Assembly: GCA_913045325.1 (NCBI GenBank)
Contig: CAJWPZ010000004.1
Coordinates: 28,342 to 92,341 of the forward strand
Reading direction: 5' to 3'
Origin: an uncultured Flavobacteriaceae bacterium
GTDB lineage: Bacteria; Bacteroidota; Bacteroidia; Flavobacteriales; Flavobacteriaceae
Length of the DNA stretch: 64,000 nt
The position numbers and the translations under genes are program-made. How positions within the stretch are numbered: position 1 is the first letter of the stretch; every line of letters begins with the position of its first letter. Of this stretch, positions 17,992 through 26,225 are shown one piece after another. The notes under the pieces were generated by a model that worked only from the letters and a program-made list of their open reading frames with translations, made no database searches and was not told the DNA's origin.

Positions 17992-18035
17992 ACTTCAAAG
18001 CAAAAATAACTGTTGTTTTGAAGTGTTTTAATTGT
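17992..18035 (+). terminator. Terminator of the sigma/anti-sigma-barrel operon
   Basis: A 12-bp stem (17992-18003 with 18013-18024, one G-T pair) and a 9-base loop, followed by GTTTTAATTG. It starts four bases after the stop of the barrel protein. Confidence 0.6.
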
Positions 18036-18068
18036 TCTGTTTTGCCTTCTTGGGCAAACAACTTCACT

Positions 18069-18100
18069 AAAAATCATCTCATCGCCATGGGGTGATTTTT
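18069..18100. terminator. Bidirectional terminator between convergent genes
   Basis: A stem of ten pairs (AAAAATCATC 18069-18078 with GGTGATTTTT 18091-18100, one G-T pair), with A and T runs on the two sides. It lies between the barrel gene on the plus strand and the DUF3298 gene on the minus strand, and overlaps the stop of the latter. Confidence 0.6.
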
Positions 18101-18852
18101 TATTTCATAAACTCTTTTACCTCAGCAAGAGCAATACTCAAAATAACAGGGGCAGCGCTATAACTTGCAATTTCGTGTTGATTGTAATGAAGTACCAGGC
18201 TGTCTTGACTAAAACCCAGGCTATTGGGCATGGTAAAAGTATTGCCATCAAACCAAAAGTAATTGGCATTAATGCTGCTTTGCTCCGGAATATTAAACGC
18301 TTTTCTAAATTTTGTTTCGGCAAATGCGCTTAGGGCATCATAGCGCTTAAAAAGGGTTTGATTTGTGAGCTTCTCCCCTGTTTTTATGTCAAAATTGATA
18401 TACATAAGGTCTTGATAGCCGTGTGCGCCCCCAGTGTATTTGTATTGCTTAAATTCTAAGGACAACAGCAACTCGTCTCTGAAAGTCTCCGTTACCAGAG
18501 CCTCAACAAAATACTCGGCTGCCAAGTCTGGGAACTCTGCATGGTCACGCCAATAAGAATCCACAAATCCTTTTGCGGCTGCCTCTATGGTTAATGCCGT
18601 TGGCTCTTTTGATGGATCCTCCAGATACAGCGATGCGGCAATAAAAGAATTTATAGCCGTATTTAATTCTATTTCGCGATTGTTCTGGGGGGCATACAAG
18701 AGATAGTCAATAGCAATATTTGGGCAATCTCTAGAGGCGCAACTAGGTAAATCCCCTTGAGAGAAAGAGCGTGGCTGTGGCTGAAATAACTCTGTGGTAC
18801 AACCACAAAAAACCACCACCAAAAAGAACAAACACCAAAATCTTAAGTTCAT
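18100..18852 (-). CDS. DUF4163/DUF3298-type (RsiV-like) lipoprotein
   Basis: A 250-aa lipoprotein with signal peptide and lipobox (VVFCGC, acylated cysteine near residue 18). The mature part contains a DUF4163-like half (about 40-130) and a DUF3298-like half with YTGGAHGYQDLMYINFDIKTGEKLTNQTLF (about 140-170). This fold forms the lysozyme-sensing extracellular part of RsiV in Bacillus, but here there is no anti-sigma tail, so an envelope role such as ligand binding is all that can be said. It is convergent with the ECF sigma unit, and shared function with it is not implied. Confidence 0.82.
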   Translation of the reverse strand: MNLRFWCLFFLVVVFCGCTTELFQPQPRSFSQGDLPSCASRDCPNIAIDYLLYAPQNNREIELNTAINSFIAASLYLEDPSKEPTALTIEAAAKGFVDSYWRDHAEFPDLAAEYFVEALVTETFRDELLLSLEFKQYKYTGGAHGYQDLMYINFDIKTGEKLTNQTLFKRYDALSAFAETKFRKAFNIPEQSSINANYFWFDGNTFTMPNSLGFSQDSLVLHYNQHEIASYSAAPVILSIALAEVKEFMK

Positions 18853-18898
18853 TTCACAAAATTACTACGGTATTTTTAACCCTAGAGAAGGACAAAAA

Positions 18899-19489
18899 TT
18901 ATTTATAAAAGTTCATTTCATCCAAATACTGCCAAACATTTTCGGGCAATAGAGGCCGGATATTTTTTTGATTTTTGATTCCGTTTCTAATAGCCGTAGA
19001 AGATATCTCCATGATCGGGGCTGATACTTTGGTTATATTAGGATGGTTCTCAAACAAAGCAATTGCTTTGTTTGGGCTCAATCTAGGATAGACAAACAGC
19101 TCGTATCTAGAGAGTATTACCTCGTAGTTTTTCCACTTATGGAAACTCTTAAGGTTGTCTTCTCCCATAATTAGACAAAATTTCTGCCCTGGGTGCTTTT
19201 CTTCTAAAAAAGCCAAGGTATTGACCGTGTAATTGGGCTGGGGCAAATCAAACTCGATGCCGCTTGACTTGATTTTGGGATACTCCTCTAAGGCAATATC
19301 AACCATCATTAGGCGGTGATTGTCCTCTAGTAAAGAGCTTTTCTTCTTATGAGGGTTGTGAGGCGTTACAACCATCCACACCTGGTCTAAATCACTAAAC
19401 TCTACCATGTGATTGGCAATGGCCAAGTGACCCACATGAATAGGATTAAAAGTGCCAAAATAAAGTCCTATTTTTTTTGAACCTGTCAT
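18899..19489 (-). CDS. nadD: Nicotinate-nucleotide adenylyltransferase
   Basis: Adenylates nicotinate mononucleotide to deamido-NAD in NAD synthesis. It is 196 aa. It has the nucleotidyltransferase motifs GTFNPIHVGHLAI (residues about 12-24, with the T/HxGH pair) and ISSTAIRNGI near residue 163, plus MVVTPHNPHKKK and MGEDNLKSFHKWK as in NadD. The gene starts directly after the gmk stop on the same strand, making a yicC-gmk-nadD operon. This order is frequent in Bacteroidota. Confidence 0.97.
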   Translation of the reverse strand: MTGSKKIGLYFGTFNPIHVGHLAIANHMVEFSDLDQVWMVVTPHNPHKKKSSLLEDNHRLMMVDIALEEYPKIKSSGIEFDLPQPNYTVNTLAFLEEKHPGQKFCLIMGEDNLKSFHKWKNYEVILSRYELFVYPRLSPNKAIALFENHPNITKVSAPIMEISSTAIRNGIKNQKNIRPLLPENVWQYLDEMNFYK

Positions 19490-20119
19490 TTATTCTTCTT
19501 CTGAAATACTATGAGGATTATCTAATGCAGCTGCGTTTATAAATGGTTTAGCGATATGGCTAGATACCAACTTGGTTGCTTCTTGTAAAGCGTGCTCTAG
19601 GGTGTCATTTAAAATAATCTGATCAAACCTAGGGGCCGTTGCCATCTCTACAGAGGCTTTGGCAATGCGCATATTTATTTTCTCATCACTTTCTGTTTTG
19701 CGGTTTTTGAGCCTTATTTTTAACTCCTCTACACTAGGAGGCTCTACAAAAACAGCTAGGGTTCTCTCAGGAAACTTTCTTTTAATTCGTAGCCCGCCAA
19801 CTACATCAATATCAAAAATAACATTCTTCCCCATGGCCCAAATACGCTCTATTTCACTATTTAAAGTGCCATAAAAATTATCACGGTACACTTCTTCCCA
19901 TTCTAAAAAGTTGTCTTGCTTCATGTGAGATTTAAAGTCAGAAAGACTTAAAAAATAATATTCTTTGCCGTGCTGCTCTTCCCCGCGAGGCTCCCGAGAG
20001 GTAGCAGAGACCGAAAACTCTAGGTTTAAGTCCTGTTGTTTTAATAAATGCTGCACAATGGTTGTTTTCCCGCTTCCAGAGGGGGCAGAAAACACAATTA
20101 ACTTTCCTCCTATAGCCAT
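19490..20119 (-). CDS. gmk: Guanylate kinase
   Basis: Phosphorylates GMP to GDP. It is 209 aa. P-loop APSGSGKTTI lies at residues about 12-21, the GMP-binding region SATSREPRGEEQHGKEYYFLS near 38-58 and the lid RLKNRKTESDEKI near 136-148. The start overlaps the yicC-type gene stop by one base (TAATG), so the two are translationally coupled, and nadD follows without any gap. Confidence 0.98.
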   Translation of the reverse strand: MAIGGKLIVFSAPSGSGKTTIVQHLLKQQDLNLEFSVSATSREPRGEEQHGKEYYFLSLSDFKSHMKQDNFLEWEEVYRDNFYGTLNSEIERIWAMGKNVIFDIDVVGGLRIKRKFPERTLAVFVEPPSVEELKIRLKNRKTESDEKINMRIAKASVEMATAPRFDQIILNDTLEHALQEATKLVSSHIAKPFINAAALDNPHSISEEE

Positions 20120-20976
20120 TATAATACGTTTAAAGCTTGTTCTTTTATTTTCTCTAACTCATCTTTCATCTGAACCACCAATTGTTGCATTGGGGCAAAA
20201 TTACTCTTACTACCAATTGTATTGATTTCACGACCAATTTCTTGAGTAATAAAACCTAGTTTTTTACCATTGCTGTCTTTACTGTGAATGGCCTCTTTAA
20301 AATAACTTAAATGATTCTCTAGACGCACTTTTTCTTCTGTGATATCGTATTTTTCTAGATAATATATCAGCTCTTGTTCAAACCTGTTTTCGTCCACTTT
20401 TTCTTTAAGTTCACTTACTGCGCTGCGTAGGCGCAGTTTCACGCTCTCAATGCGCTGACTGTCTATTATTAAAACCTCTTGCAGGTGCTTACCAATAATA
20501 GAAATGCGTTGCAAAAAGTCATTTTTTAAAACCTCTCCCTCATCTGTCCTGTAAATGTTTATTTCAACTAAGGCGCGGGTTACCGCCTTTAAAATTTCAG
20601 AAAACTCATCTTCGTCAATCTCTTCTCGCTCTGTCTTTAGAGCGTCTGGCATTTTAACGGCCATCTTTAAAAGCTCTATTTGATCTGCAGCAACAACCAC
20701 AGAGAGTTGCTTCATGTATTGCCTTAGGGTAGTTTCGTTGATCTTGGTGGCTGTTTGTTCTCCCGTAGATTCAACAAACAAGTTCAAATCTATTTTTCCT
20801 CGCGTAAGCCCTGATGCTAACAATTTACGAATGTTTAGCTCTTTTTGTCTATATGCAGACGGAACCCGAGTGTTTAAATCTAAACTTTTGCTGTTAAGAG
20901 ATTTAATTTCTACGGTTATTTTTTTGGTTGGCAATTGTATCACGTGCTTGCCGTACCCTGTCATGGATTGAATCAT
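20119..20976 (-). CDS. YicC/YloC family endoribonuclease
   Basis: A 285-aa protein starting with MIQSMTGYGK, the hallmark of the YicC family, with EIKSLNSKSLDLNTRVP (about 24-40) in the N-terminal domain. The conserved C-terminal domain reads KLGFITQEIGREINTIGSKSN with the terminal ...VQMKDELEKIKEQALNVL helix. E. coli YicC is an endoribonuclease linked to sRNA turnover. The function in Bacteroidota is untested. It is the first gene of the yicC-gmk-nadD operon. Confidence 0.95.
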   Translation of the reverse strand: MIQSMTGYGKHVIQLPTKKITVEIKSLNSKSLDLNTRVPSAYRQKELNIRKLLASGLTRGKIDLNLFVESTGEQTATKINETTLRQYMKQLSVVVAADQIELLKMAVKMPDALKTEREEIDEDEFSEILKAVTRALVEINIYRTDEGEVLKNDFLQRISIIGKHLQEVLIIDSQRIESVKLRLRSAVSELKEKVDENRFEQELIYYLEKYDITEEKVRLENHLSYFKEAIHSKDSNGKKLGFITQEIGREINTIGSKSNFAPMQQLVVQMKDELEKIKEQALNVL

Positions 20977-21046
20977 GGGTTGTATTTAATATTGTATTAA
21001 TAGGATGTCAAAGGTACACAAATCATCAGTGCTTTGTATATTCTCT

Positions 21047-21418
21047 CTAGTCTAAGGGATTTCCTTGTGCGTCAAAACGGGTCTTTAAATGTTTTTCTGT
21101 AGCATACAGTACGTAGAGCAGTAACAGGGTGTTTGTAACGATGGTAATTAACACGTTTAATTGTGGATACAAAAAGTAAAACACCACAGGAATAAAAAAA
21201 CTATATAAAGAGATGTTGAAAAAAACCAAAGAGGAGTATTTATTGGCTGCATCCCAAGTGACCTGGTTTTTCATAGACTTTTGAGTTCTATAGCCGTACA
21301 AGTGATTTATTTTTTTTGGCGGAAATTTTTTAAGCAACCACCCAAGTAGCAGCATAAAAACGCAGTAGCCAAGAGCTATGTATAACTGGTTTTGATCTGT
21401 ATATTGGTTTGATATCAT
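21047..21418 (-). CDS. SdpI-family membrane protein
   Basis: A 123-aa membrane protein with three predicted helices: residues about 9-26, 66-86 and 89-107. The YGYRTQKSMKNQVTWDAANKYSS segment (about 41-63) is the typical SdpI/YhfL signature. Bacillus SdpI gives immunity to the SdpC toxin, but most homologues have no known toxin and none is visible here. Its start overlaps the stop of the upstream YheT-like hydrolase by four bases, so they form an operon. Confidence 0.88.
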   Translation of the reverse strand: MISNQYTDQNQLYIALGYCVFMLLLGWLLKKFPPKKINHLYGYRTQKSMKNQVTWDAANKYSSLVFFNISLYSFFIPVVFYFLYPQLNVLITIVTNTLLLLYVLYATEKHLKTRFDAQGNPLD

Positions 21419-22386
21419 AGCATAGAATTTAAAAAATCTAACACGCGAACCTCAGAGTAATACTCGGCATTTGTAACATGAAATCCAACATGACCTCCAG
21501 TGTCTGGAACTTCAAGATAGATATTTTCGTGTTGTTTTGCAAGCTCAAAAGGATAGCACGCGGGTGCCAAAAAGCTGTCGTTGGCGGCATTTAATATGAG
21601 TACGGGTTTTTTTATGTTGGGCAGGAACGCTTTGGCGCTACTTTTTTGATAGTATTGTTCCGCATTTTTAAAGCCATGCGCAGGAGCGGTATATGTGTTA
21701 TCAAAATCAAGTAGCGTTTTTACTTGATTGAGTTTTTCTTTAGACATCAACCCGGGAAATAATTTCATTTTTCGTTTGTACTTTTTACGCAAGTCTTTCA
21801 AGAAAACAAGGGAGTATGGCTTGTTGGTTTTTGTCATCAAAGAGTCTAAGGAAGACTGCAAATCAATTGGGGCAGAGATCGCAATTCCTGCAACAATTTT
21901 GTGTGATACCTCTCTTGGTTCTCCAAGATATTTTAACAGCAAATTTCCTCCCAAACTAAACCCTACAAGTGCAATATTTGTGTACTGCTCTTGAGTGAGT
22001 ATGTGGTCTATAAGTTCAGATAAATCCTGGGTACGACCACTGTTGTAGGATAGGTACAGGCGATTTTCTTCGCCGCTACACCCTCGATGATTCATCGCGG
22101 CCACATCCCAGCCGCCTTGAATTAGGGCTTTGGCCTGCCCCTGCATATACACCCTTTGGGCATCTCCCTCAAGACCGTGTAACAGAATGGCTACTTTTTT
22201 ACTTTTATCTCCTGTAGTGTTGTGATAGCTCCAGTCTATGTCCACAAAATCGCCATCGGTGAGTTCTAGCCGTTTTCTTACCTGAGCTACCTTAGGAATG
22301 GGACGTAATTTGGCAGAATAAATAGTAGAAAAATGCCCGCTTTTAAAAAGGCCTTTGGCTTTATACCCGGAGCTAATAATTGGCAT
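21415..22386 (-). CDS. YheT-family alpha/beta hydrolase
   Basis: A 323-aa cytoplasmic hydrolase. The oxyanion region is ILLHGLEGDAQRVYMQG (about 68-84), NHRGCSGEENRLYLSYNSGRTQDL is the YheT/ABHD1-type signature, and the nucleophile serine sits in GFSLGGNLLLKYLGE (about 143-157). Asp in LNAANDSF and His in TGGHVGFH complete the triad. Natural substrates of YheT are unknown, and a lipid or ester is likely. It is cotranscribed with the SdpI-like gene. Confidence 0.9.
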   Translation of the reverse strand: MPIISSGYKAKGLFKSGHFSTIYSAKLRPIPKVAQVRKRLELTDGDFVDIDWSYHNTTGDKSKKVAILLHGLEGDAQRVYMQGQAKALIQGGWDVAAMNHRGCSGEENRLYLSYNSGRTQDLSELIDHILTQEQYTNIALVGFSLGGNLLLKYLGEPREVSHKIVAGIAISAPIDLQSSLDSLMTKTNKPYSLVFLKDLRKKYKRKMKLFPGLMSKEKLNQVKTLLDFDNTYTAPAHGFKNAEQYYQKSSAKAFLPNIKKPVLILNAANDSFLAPACYPFELAKQHENIYLEVPDTGGHVGFHVTNAEYYSEVRVLDFLNSML

Positions 22387-22504
22387 GAATTCAGTGGTTG
22401 TAAAAGGGGTTACATGAATCTCAAAATTACTAAACTTTTAACACATCTTAAGGGTGCAAAACAATACATTGAAAGTAAATCTCCATTATAAGAAAGGCTA
22501 TTGG

Positions 22505-22512
22505 TATCTTTG
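22505..22512 (+). promoter_or_regulatory. -7 box upstream of the alpha/beta hydrolase
   Basis: TATCTTTG at 22505-22512 matches TAnnTTTG. No TTG occurs at the proper distance upstream. It lies in the 188-base divergent gap before the hydrolase gene and would give a leader of about 58 bases. Confidence 0.35.
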
Positions 22513-22574
22513 GGGCTGTAAAAGACTTATGGTTAAATTAACAGCCTAATTATGACTTTTACTCATCTTATTAT

Positions 22575-23405
22575 ATGAAACAACTTATCACCAAATCTAT
22601 CGGCTTTTTTTTAAACGCTGCGGCTGTAATTGCACCTGGCTGGGCTGCAAATTTTGCTTTTAATTTACTGTGCAAGGTGCGCAGAGCTGGCATTTCAGAA
22701 AAAGGAAAAGCGTTTTTTGAAAAGGCAACACAACACACTCTTTTACTTGAGAAAAACACCGCTGTACTTCACAAATGGGGTAGTGGTCCAAAAAATATTC
22801 TTTTCTTACACGGCTGGGAGAGCAATTCACAGCGCTGGTTGCCATACTATAATATGCTTGAAAAAGAAAAATACACCATCTACGCCCTTGATGCGCCGGG
22901 GCATGGTATGTCTGGAGGAGACAAGCTCAATGTAGAGGTGTTTAGGCAGGCTATTGAAGCTGCTTTAGCGCGCATCGGGCCCATAGACACTATAATTGGG
23001 CATTCCCTTAGTAACACCGCCGTTGGGTATTGTTATATTATGAATCCAAATGTTGATGTCAAAAAATTTATTGTAATGGGAGCAGCCTCTGGTATGGACG
23101 CTGTCTTTACATATTTTAAAGAAATACTTGGGCTCTCAATACGTTCGGTGGCTAATTTAAGTAAAAAGGTAAATACCATTTTTAAAATACCTCATCAGGA
23201 AGTTAAATTAATGTCTTTTTTAGACAAAGTAACCCAGCCGGTGCTAGTTATTCATGATAAAAACGATGCAGTTACCCCTTTTAAGCCTATCGAAAATGTC
23301 TTAAAAAAGCATCCTAAAATAAACACATATATTACCTGTGGGCTAAAGCATGATTTAAAAGCAGAAGAGGTTTATGCTAAAGTAATTGCCTTTATTGATA
23401 GCTAG
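22575..23405 (+). CDS. Alpha/beta hydrolase
   Basis: A 276-aa hydrolase. FLHGWESNSQRWLPYY (about 75-90), LDAPGHGMSGGD (about 107-118), nucleophile serine in IIGHSLSNTAVGY (about 140-152), aspartate in VIHDKNDAVTP and histidine in GLKHDLKAEEV form a classic catalytic set. The first 30 residues are hydrophobic (IGFFLNAAAVIAPGWAANFAFNLL) and may anchor the protein to the membrane. Substrate unknown. The acyl-CoA thioesterase gene follows 29 bases downstream, suggesting a shared transcript and perhaps lipid or acyl substrates. Confidence 0.9.
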   Translation: MKQLITKSIGFFLNAAAVIAPGWAANFAFNLLCKVRRAGISEKGKAFFEKATQHTLLLEKNTAVLHKWGSGPKNILFLHGWESNSQRWLPYYNMLEKEKYTIYALDAPGHGMSGGDKLNVEVFRQAIEAALARIGPIDTIIGHSLSNTAVGYCYIMNPNVDVKKFIVMGAASGMDAVFTYFKEILGLSIRSVANLSKKVNTIFKIPHQEVKLMSFLDKVTQPVLVIHDKNDAVTPFKPIENVLKKHPKINTYITCGLKHDLKAEEVYAKVIAFIDS

Positions 23406-23434
23406 CCAAACAGTAACAAGACAAAAAAAAGAAC

Positions 23435-23911
23435 ATGTATTTAAAAGAGTTTGAAATTAGATGGAATGACATTGACGCCAATCGGCATTTAGCCAATAGT
23501 GCCTATATAAATTTTATGAGCCACACCCGCCTGAGTTACATGCTTGAAAATGGTTTTGGACAGGCAAATATGGTTGCCAATAATATTGGCCCTGTTGTAT
23601 TTTATGAGCATATGTTTTATTTTAAAGAGGTGTTTCCAGGAAACCCAATCACGGTAAGTTTGGCCCTTAAGGGCATAAGTGAAGACGGAATGTATTTTTC
23701 ATTTGAGCACAACTTCTTTGACCATACGGGTAAAAATATTGCGCGGTGTGAAATGATGGGCGGATGGATTGATCTGGCCAAACGAAAACTTAGAAGCCTT
23801 CCAGACTCCCTTTTTAATAGTCTTAGCGGTCTAGAAAAAACATCCGATTTTTACACCATTACAAAAGAGCATACGCGCAAGCACGGGCAAATCCCTAAAG
23901 ATTTAAAATAG
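23435..23911 (+). CDS. Acyl-CoA thioesterase (4HBT hotdog fold)
   Basis: A 158-aa hotdog-fold thioesterase of the 4-hydroxybenzoyl-CoA thioesterase class. The N-terminus FEIRWNDIDANRHLANSAYINFM (split here around residues 6-28) has the catalytic aspartate and the helix-start pattern of the family. Expected to hydrolyse acyl-CoA esters in the cytoplasm, chain specificity unknown. It is downstream of the alpha/beta hydrolase with a 29-base gap and converges on the EamA gene with 14 bases between stops. Confidence 0.92.
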   Translation: MYLKEFEIRWNDIDANRHLANSAYINFMSHTRLSYMLENGFGQANMVANNIGPVVFYEHMFYFKEVFPGNPITVSLALKGISEDGMYFSFEHNFFDHTGKNIARCEMMGGWIDLAKRKLRSLPDSLFNSLSGLEKTSDFYTITKEHTRKHGQIPKDLK

Positions 23912-23925
23912 TAGCGCAAATGAGG

Positions 23926-24837
23926 TTATACCGCCTTACTAATTTGGTTTTTTGATTTTTTCCGGGTTGCTAGATACACCCCTAAAAAGATAAGTGTGGC
24001 CGCAAGCACTCTAATGGTCGTAAGGGTGTCTGCCCCTGTAAAAACCGCAAATACTGTCGCAATTAAGGGCTGCAGATACATAAATACACCTAAAACAGAA
24101 GGGCTTAACTGCTTTAAAGCATATATATTAAATAAATAGGTGAGAACCGTTGTGCCAACAACTACAAAAGCCAGTTGCCCTATTGTTTCATACTTAAGAT
24201 CTAGCCAGTCTACCCTTACAAACTCCTGGTAACCAATAGGAATGTTTATTATAGCGGCAAACAAGAAAAAGAACTTCATAAGCGTGATGGCGCTATACTT
24301 TGCTGTAAGTGGTTTTACAATTATTAAGTAGATTGAGTAGGAAGCTGCGTTAACCAAAAACAACATATTTCCTAAGGGTATGTTTGGAGCGTTGGGTTGT
24401 GTTTTTTCGCCAAATAAAATAAGCGCTAAGGCTCCGGCCAATCCAAGGGCAATACCTACGGCTTTAATTAACGTAATGCGCTCTTTTAAAAACACCCCAG
24501 ACAACACTAGTAACAAGACGGGGGCAATAGTAATAACAACGCTACTATTAATGGGGGTGGATAGGCTTAGGCCTTTAAAAAACATCGTCATATTTAACAC
24601 CATACCAAAAAAGGCGCAGGCTATAATACGCATCCAATCCTTGGTTTGGATGGTTTCTTTTTTATAAAAAAGTCCTAAAGCCCAAAAAATAACCGCTGCG
24701 CCACCAACTCTTAAAAGTATAAACCCATAAGGAGAAATAACAGAGGGCATCAGGCCTTTTGCTATAGTATGGTTAATGCCATAAATAAAGCTTGCGGCAA
24801 AGGCTGCAATAATGGCAAGAAGCCTTGGACTCATCAT
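23926..24837 (-). CDS. EamA-family (DMT) transporter
   Basis: A 303-aa inner-membrane protein with ten predicted helices arranged as two EamA repeats (about 10-140 and 155-295). Typical features are FIYGINHTIAKGL near the start, TPINSSVVITIAPVLLLVLSGVFLKERIT at the end of the first repeat and LSPSVLGVFMYLQPLIATVFA in the second. Members export or import amino acids, nucleotides or other small molecules, and the substrate here is unknown. The start overlaps the ArsC-like gene stop by four bases. Confidence 0.93.
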   Translation of the reverse strand: MMSPRLLAIIAAFAASFIYGINHTIAKGLMPSVISPYGFILLRVGGAAVIFWALGLFYKKETIQTKDWMRIIACAFFGMVLNMTMFFKGLSLSTPINSSVVITIAPVLLLVLSGVFLKERITLIKAVGIALGLAGALALILFGEKTQPNAPNIPLGNMLFLVNAASYSIYLIIVKPLTAKYSAITLMKFFFLFAAIINIPIGYQEFVRVDWLDLKYETIGQLAFVVVGTTVLTYLFNIYALKQLSPSVLGVFMYLQPLIATVFAVFTGADTLTTIRVLAATLIFLGVYLATRKKSKNQISKAV

Positions 24838-25190
24838 TTGTTTTGAAGTGATATTTTAGCCTGTGCAACTACTTTTTTGCTATTGCCAATAAAGATTTGT
24901 TCTTGGTTTACAATAACCGGTCGCTTTAAAAAAGTATAGTGCTCAAGTATCAAGCTTTTATAATCTTCCTCGCTAAGTGTTTGCTCTTTCAAAGCTCTCT
25001 CTTTGTAGAGTCTAGCGCGTTTACTAAAAAGTGCTTGATAGCTACCAGAAAGCTCCTTGAGGGCCTCCAGTTGTTTTACGTCTATGTGCCTGTTTTTAAT
25101 GTCTTGAAAAACAAACGCATTAGAAGGCTCAAGTTCCTTGATAATTCTTTTGCAAGTGTCACAGGTAGAAAGATGGTATATTTTTTGCAT
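24834..25190 (-). CDS. ArsC/Spx-family thioredoxin-fold protein
   Basis: A 118-aa thioredoxin-fold protein. It has the N-terminal CDTCKRII motif (cysteines at about 9 and 12) and the late LKRPVIVNQEQIFIG segment with the conserved arginine used by ArsC. It could be a glutaredoxin-type arsenate reductase or a Spx/MgsR-like regulator. Family members in Bacteroidota are usually annotated only as arsenate reductase family proteins. No arsenic-resistance genes are nearby. It is translationally coupled to the downstream EamA transporter. Confidence 0.85.
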   Translation of the reverse strand: MQKIYHLSTCDTCKRIIKELEPSNAFVFQDIKNRHIDVKQLEALKELSGSYQALFSKRARLYKERALKEQTLSEEDYKSLILEHYTFLKRPVIVNQEQIFIGNSKKVVAQAKISLQNK

Positions 25191-25230
25191 AACCGACGAT
25201 TTTTTGTGTTTAAACTTAGGGTCAGAGTTC

Positions 25231-26205
25231 TTATTTTATCTTCACAGATTTTAAAATAGATTCTAGCTCCAATTGCAAATCTCTTTTTGAACTTGACGGA
25301 GCATAGGTAAACCCCTCTAGAATAAGATACCTGTTATTTAGGGTGTCCTTAATAGCATAATTAACAAAGGGACCTGCCATCCACTGGTTTTTTATTTCCC
25401 AGGTTCCTTTGGTTTCAAAAGCAAATTTAGCGTCTATGGTTGTTGATGTTATATAAGGGGGGTAGGCTTCTTCTGTAATAAATATATCTCCATCCTCAAC
25501 AGGTAGTTGTTTACCGGCTACATCATCTCTCATTTTAATAATTTCCTGAAGAGCTGTGCTGTCTTGAGGTATTGTATTTATTGGCACTTGGTAGATAATA
25601 ATATTGGTGTGTCCAGATTTAAGTTCTTTGCGTATCCAATAAAAATCTGGCTCAGATTTGGCGATGTGATACGCAGAGGGTATCTCTAGAGTGAGCCCAA
25701 AGGCGGAAGGCAAGGAGTCTAGTCTTAGCTTTGATTTTTTAGTGCGCCTTTGCCTTTCTTTAATTTCTGAAAGCTTAAACTCTTTTATAATTTTAGGGGC
25801 GTTTTTTTTAATTAAAGCAATTAATTTCTCTTGAGATGATGCTGTTATAAAAACGCCTGTTTGAGGTTTTGCGAACGGGTTTTTGCGAATCACTAAGGTG
25901 TCTTTTTCTGCAATAGTAAGGTGTAGAAAAAGGCGCGAGGTTTTTGCAAATCCACTAAAAACCTCTAGAGGTATTTGTCTTATAGAAAATAGCGGTTCGT
26001 CTTGAGGAAGCCCGGGGGTAGGAGCGGCTAGACTGGCAAGAACTTGATCGCCAACAGGGCCGTTCCAAAATATGTTGGGCGTCACAACTTGCAGTGAGTT
26101 AATAGTGCCTACAGAAGGTTTTTTGTACTTTATAGTGGTGTTTGTTGTGTCTCCACAAGCAACCAAAGCAATAAACGAAAGAAAGAAAATATAGATAGGT
26201 TTCAT
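25231..26205 (-). CDS. DUF4837 family lipoprotein
   Basis: A 324-aa predicted lipoprotein with a signal peptide and lipobox (LVAC, cysteine at residue 17). The mature chain matches DUF4837, a Bacteroidota family: SLQVVTPNIFWNGPVGDQV near residue 40, FWIRKEL-like and NIIIYQVPINTIPQDS segments, and a C-terminal SSKRDLQLELESILKSVKIK helix. Function unknown. It lies 20 bases downstream of the lytic transglycosylase gene, so a role in the cell envelope is a reasonable guess from context. Confidence 0.87.
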   Translation of the reverse strand: MKPIYIFFLSFIALVACGDTTNTTIKYKKPSVGTINSLQVVTPNIFWNGPVGDQVLASLAAPTPGLPQDEPLFSIRQIPLEVFSGFAKTSRLFLHLTIAEKDTLVIRKNPFAKPQTGVFITASSQEKLIALIKKNAPKIIKEFKLSEIKERQRRTKKSKLRLDSLPSAFGLTLEIPSAYHIAKSEPDFYWIRKELKSGHTNIIIYQVPINTIPQDSTALQEIIKMRDDVAGKQLPVEDGDIFITEEAYPPYITSTTIDAKFAFETKGTWEIKNQWMAGPFVNYAIKDTLNNRYLILEGFTYAPSSSKRDLQLELESILKSVKIK

Positions 26206-26225
26206 ACAAAATTATTAACTGGTTA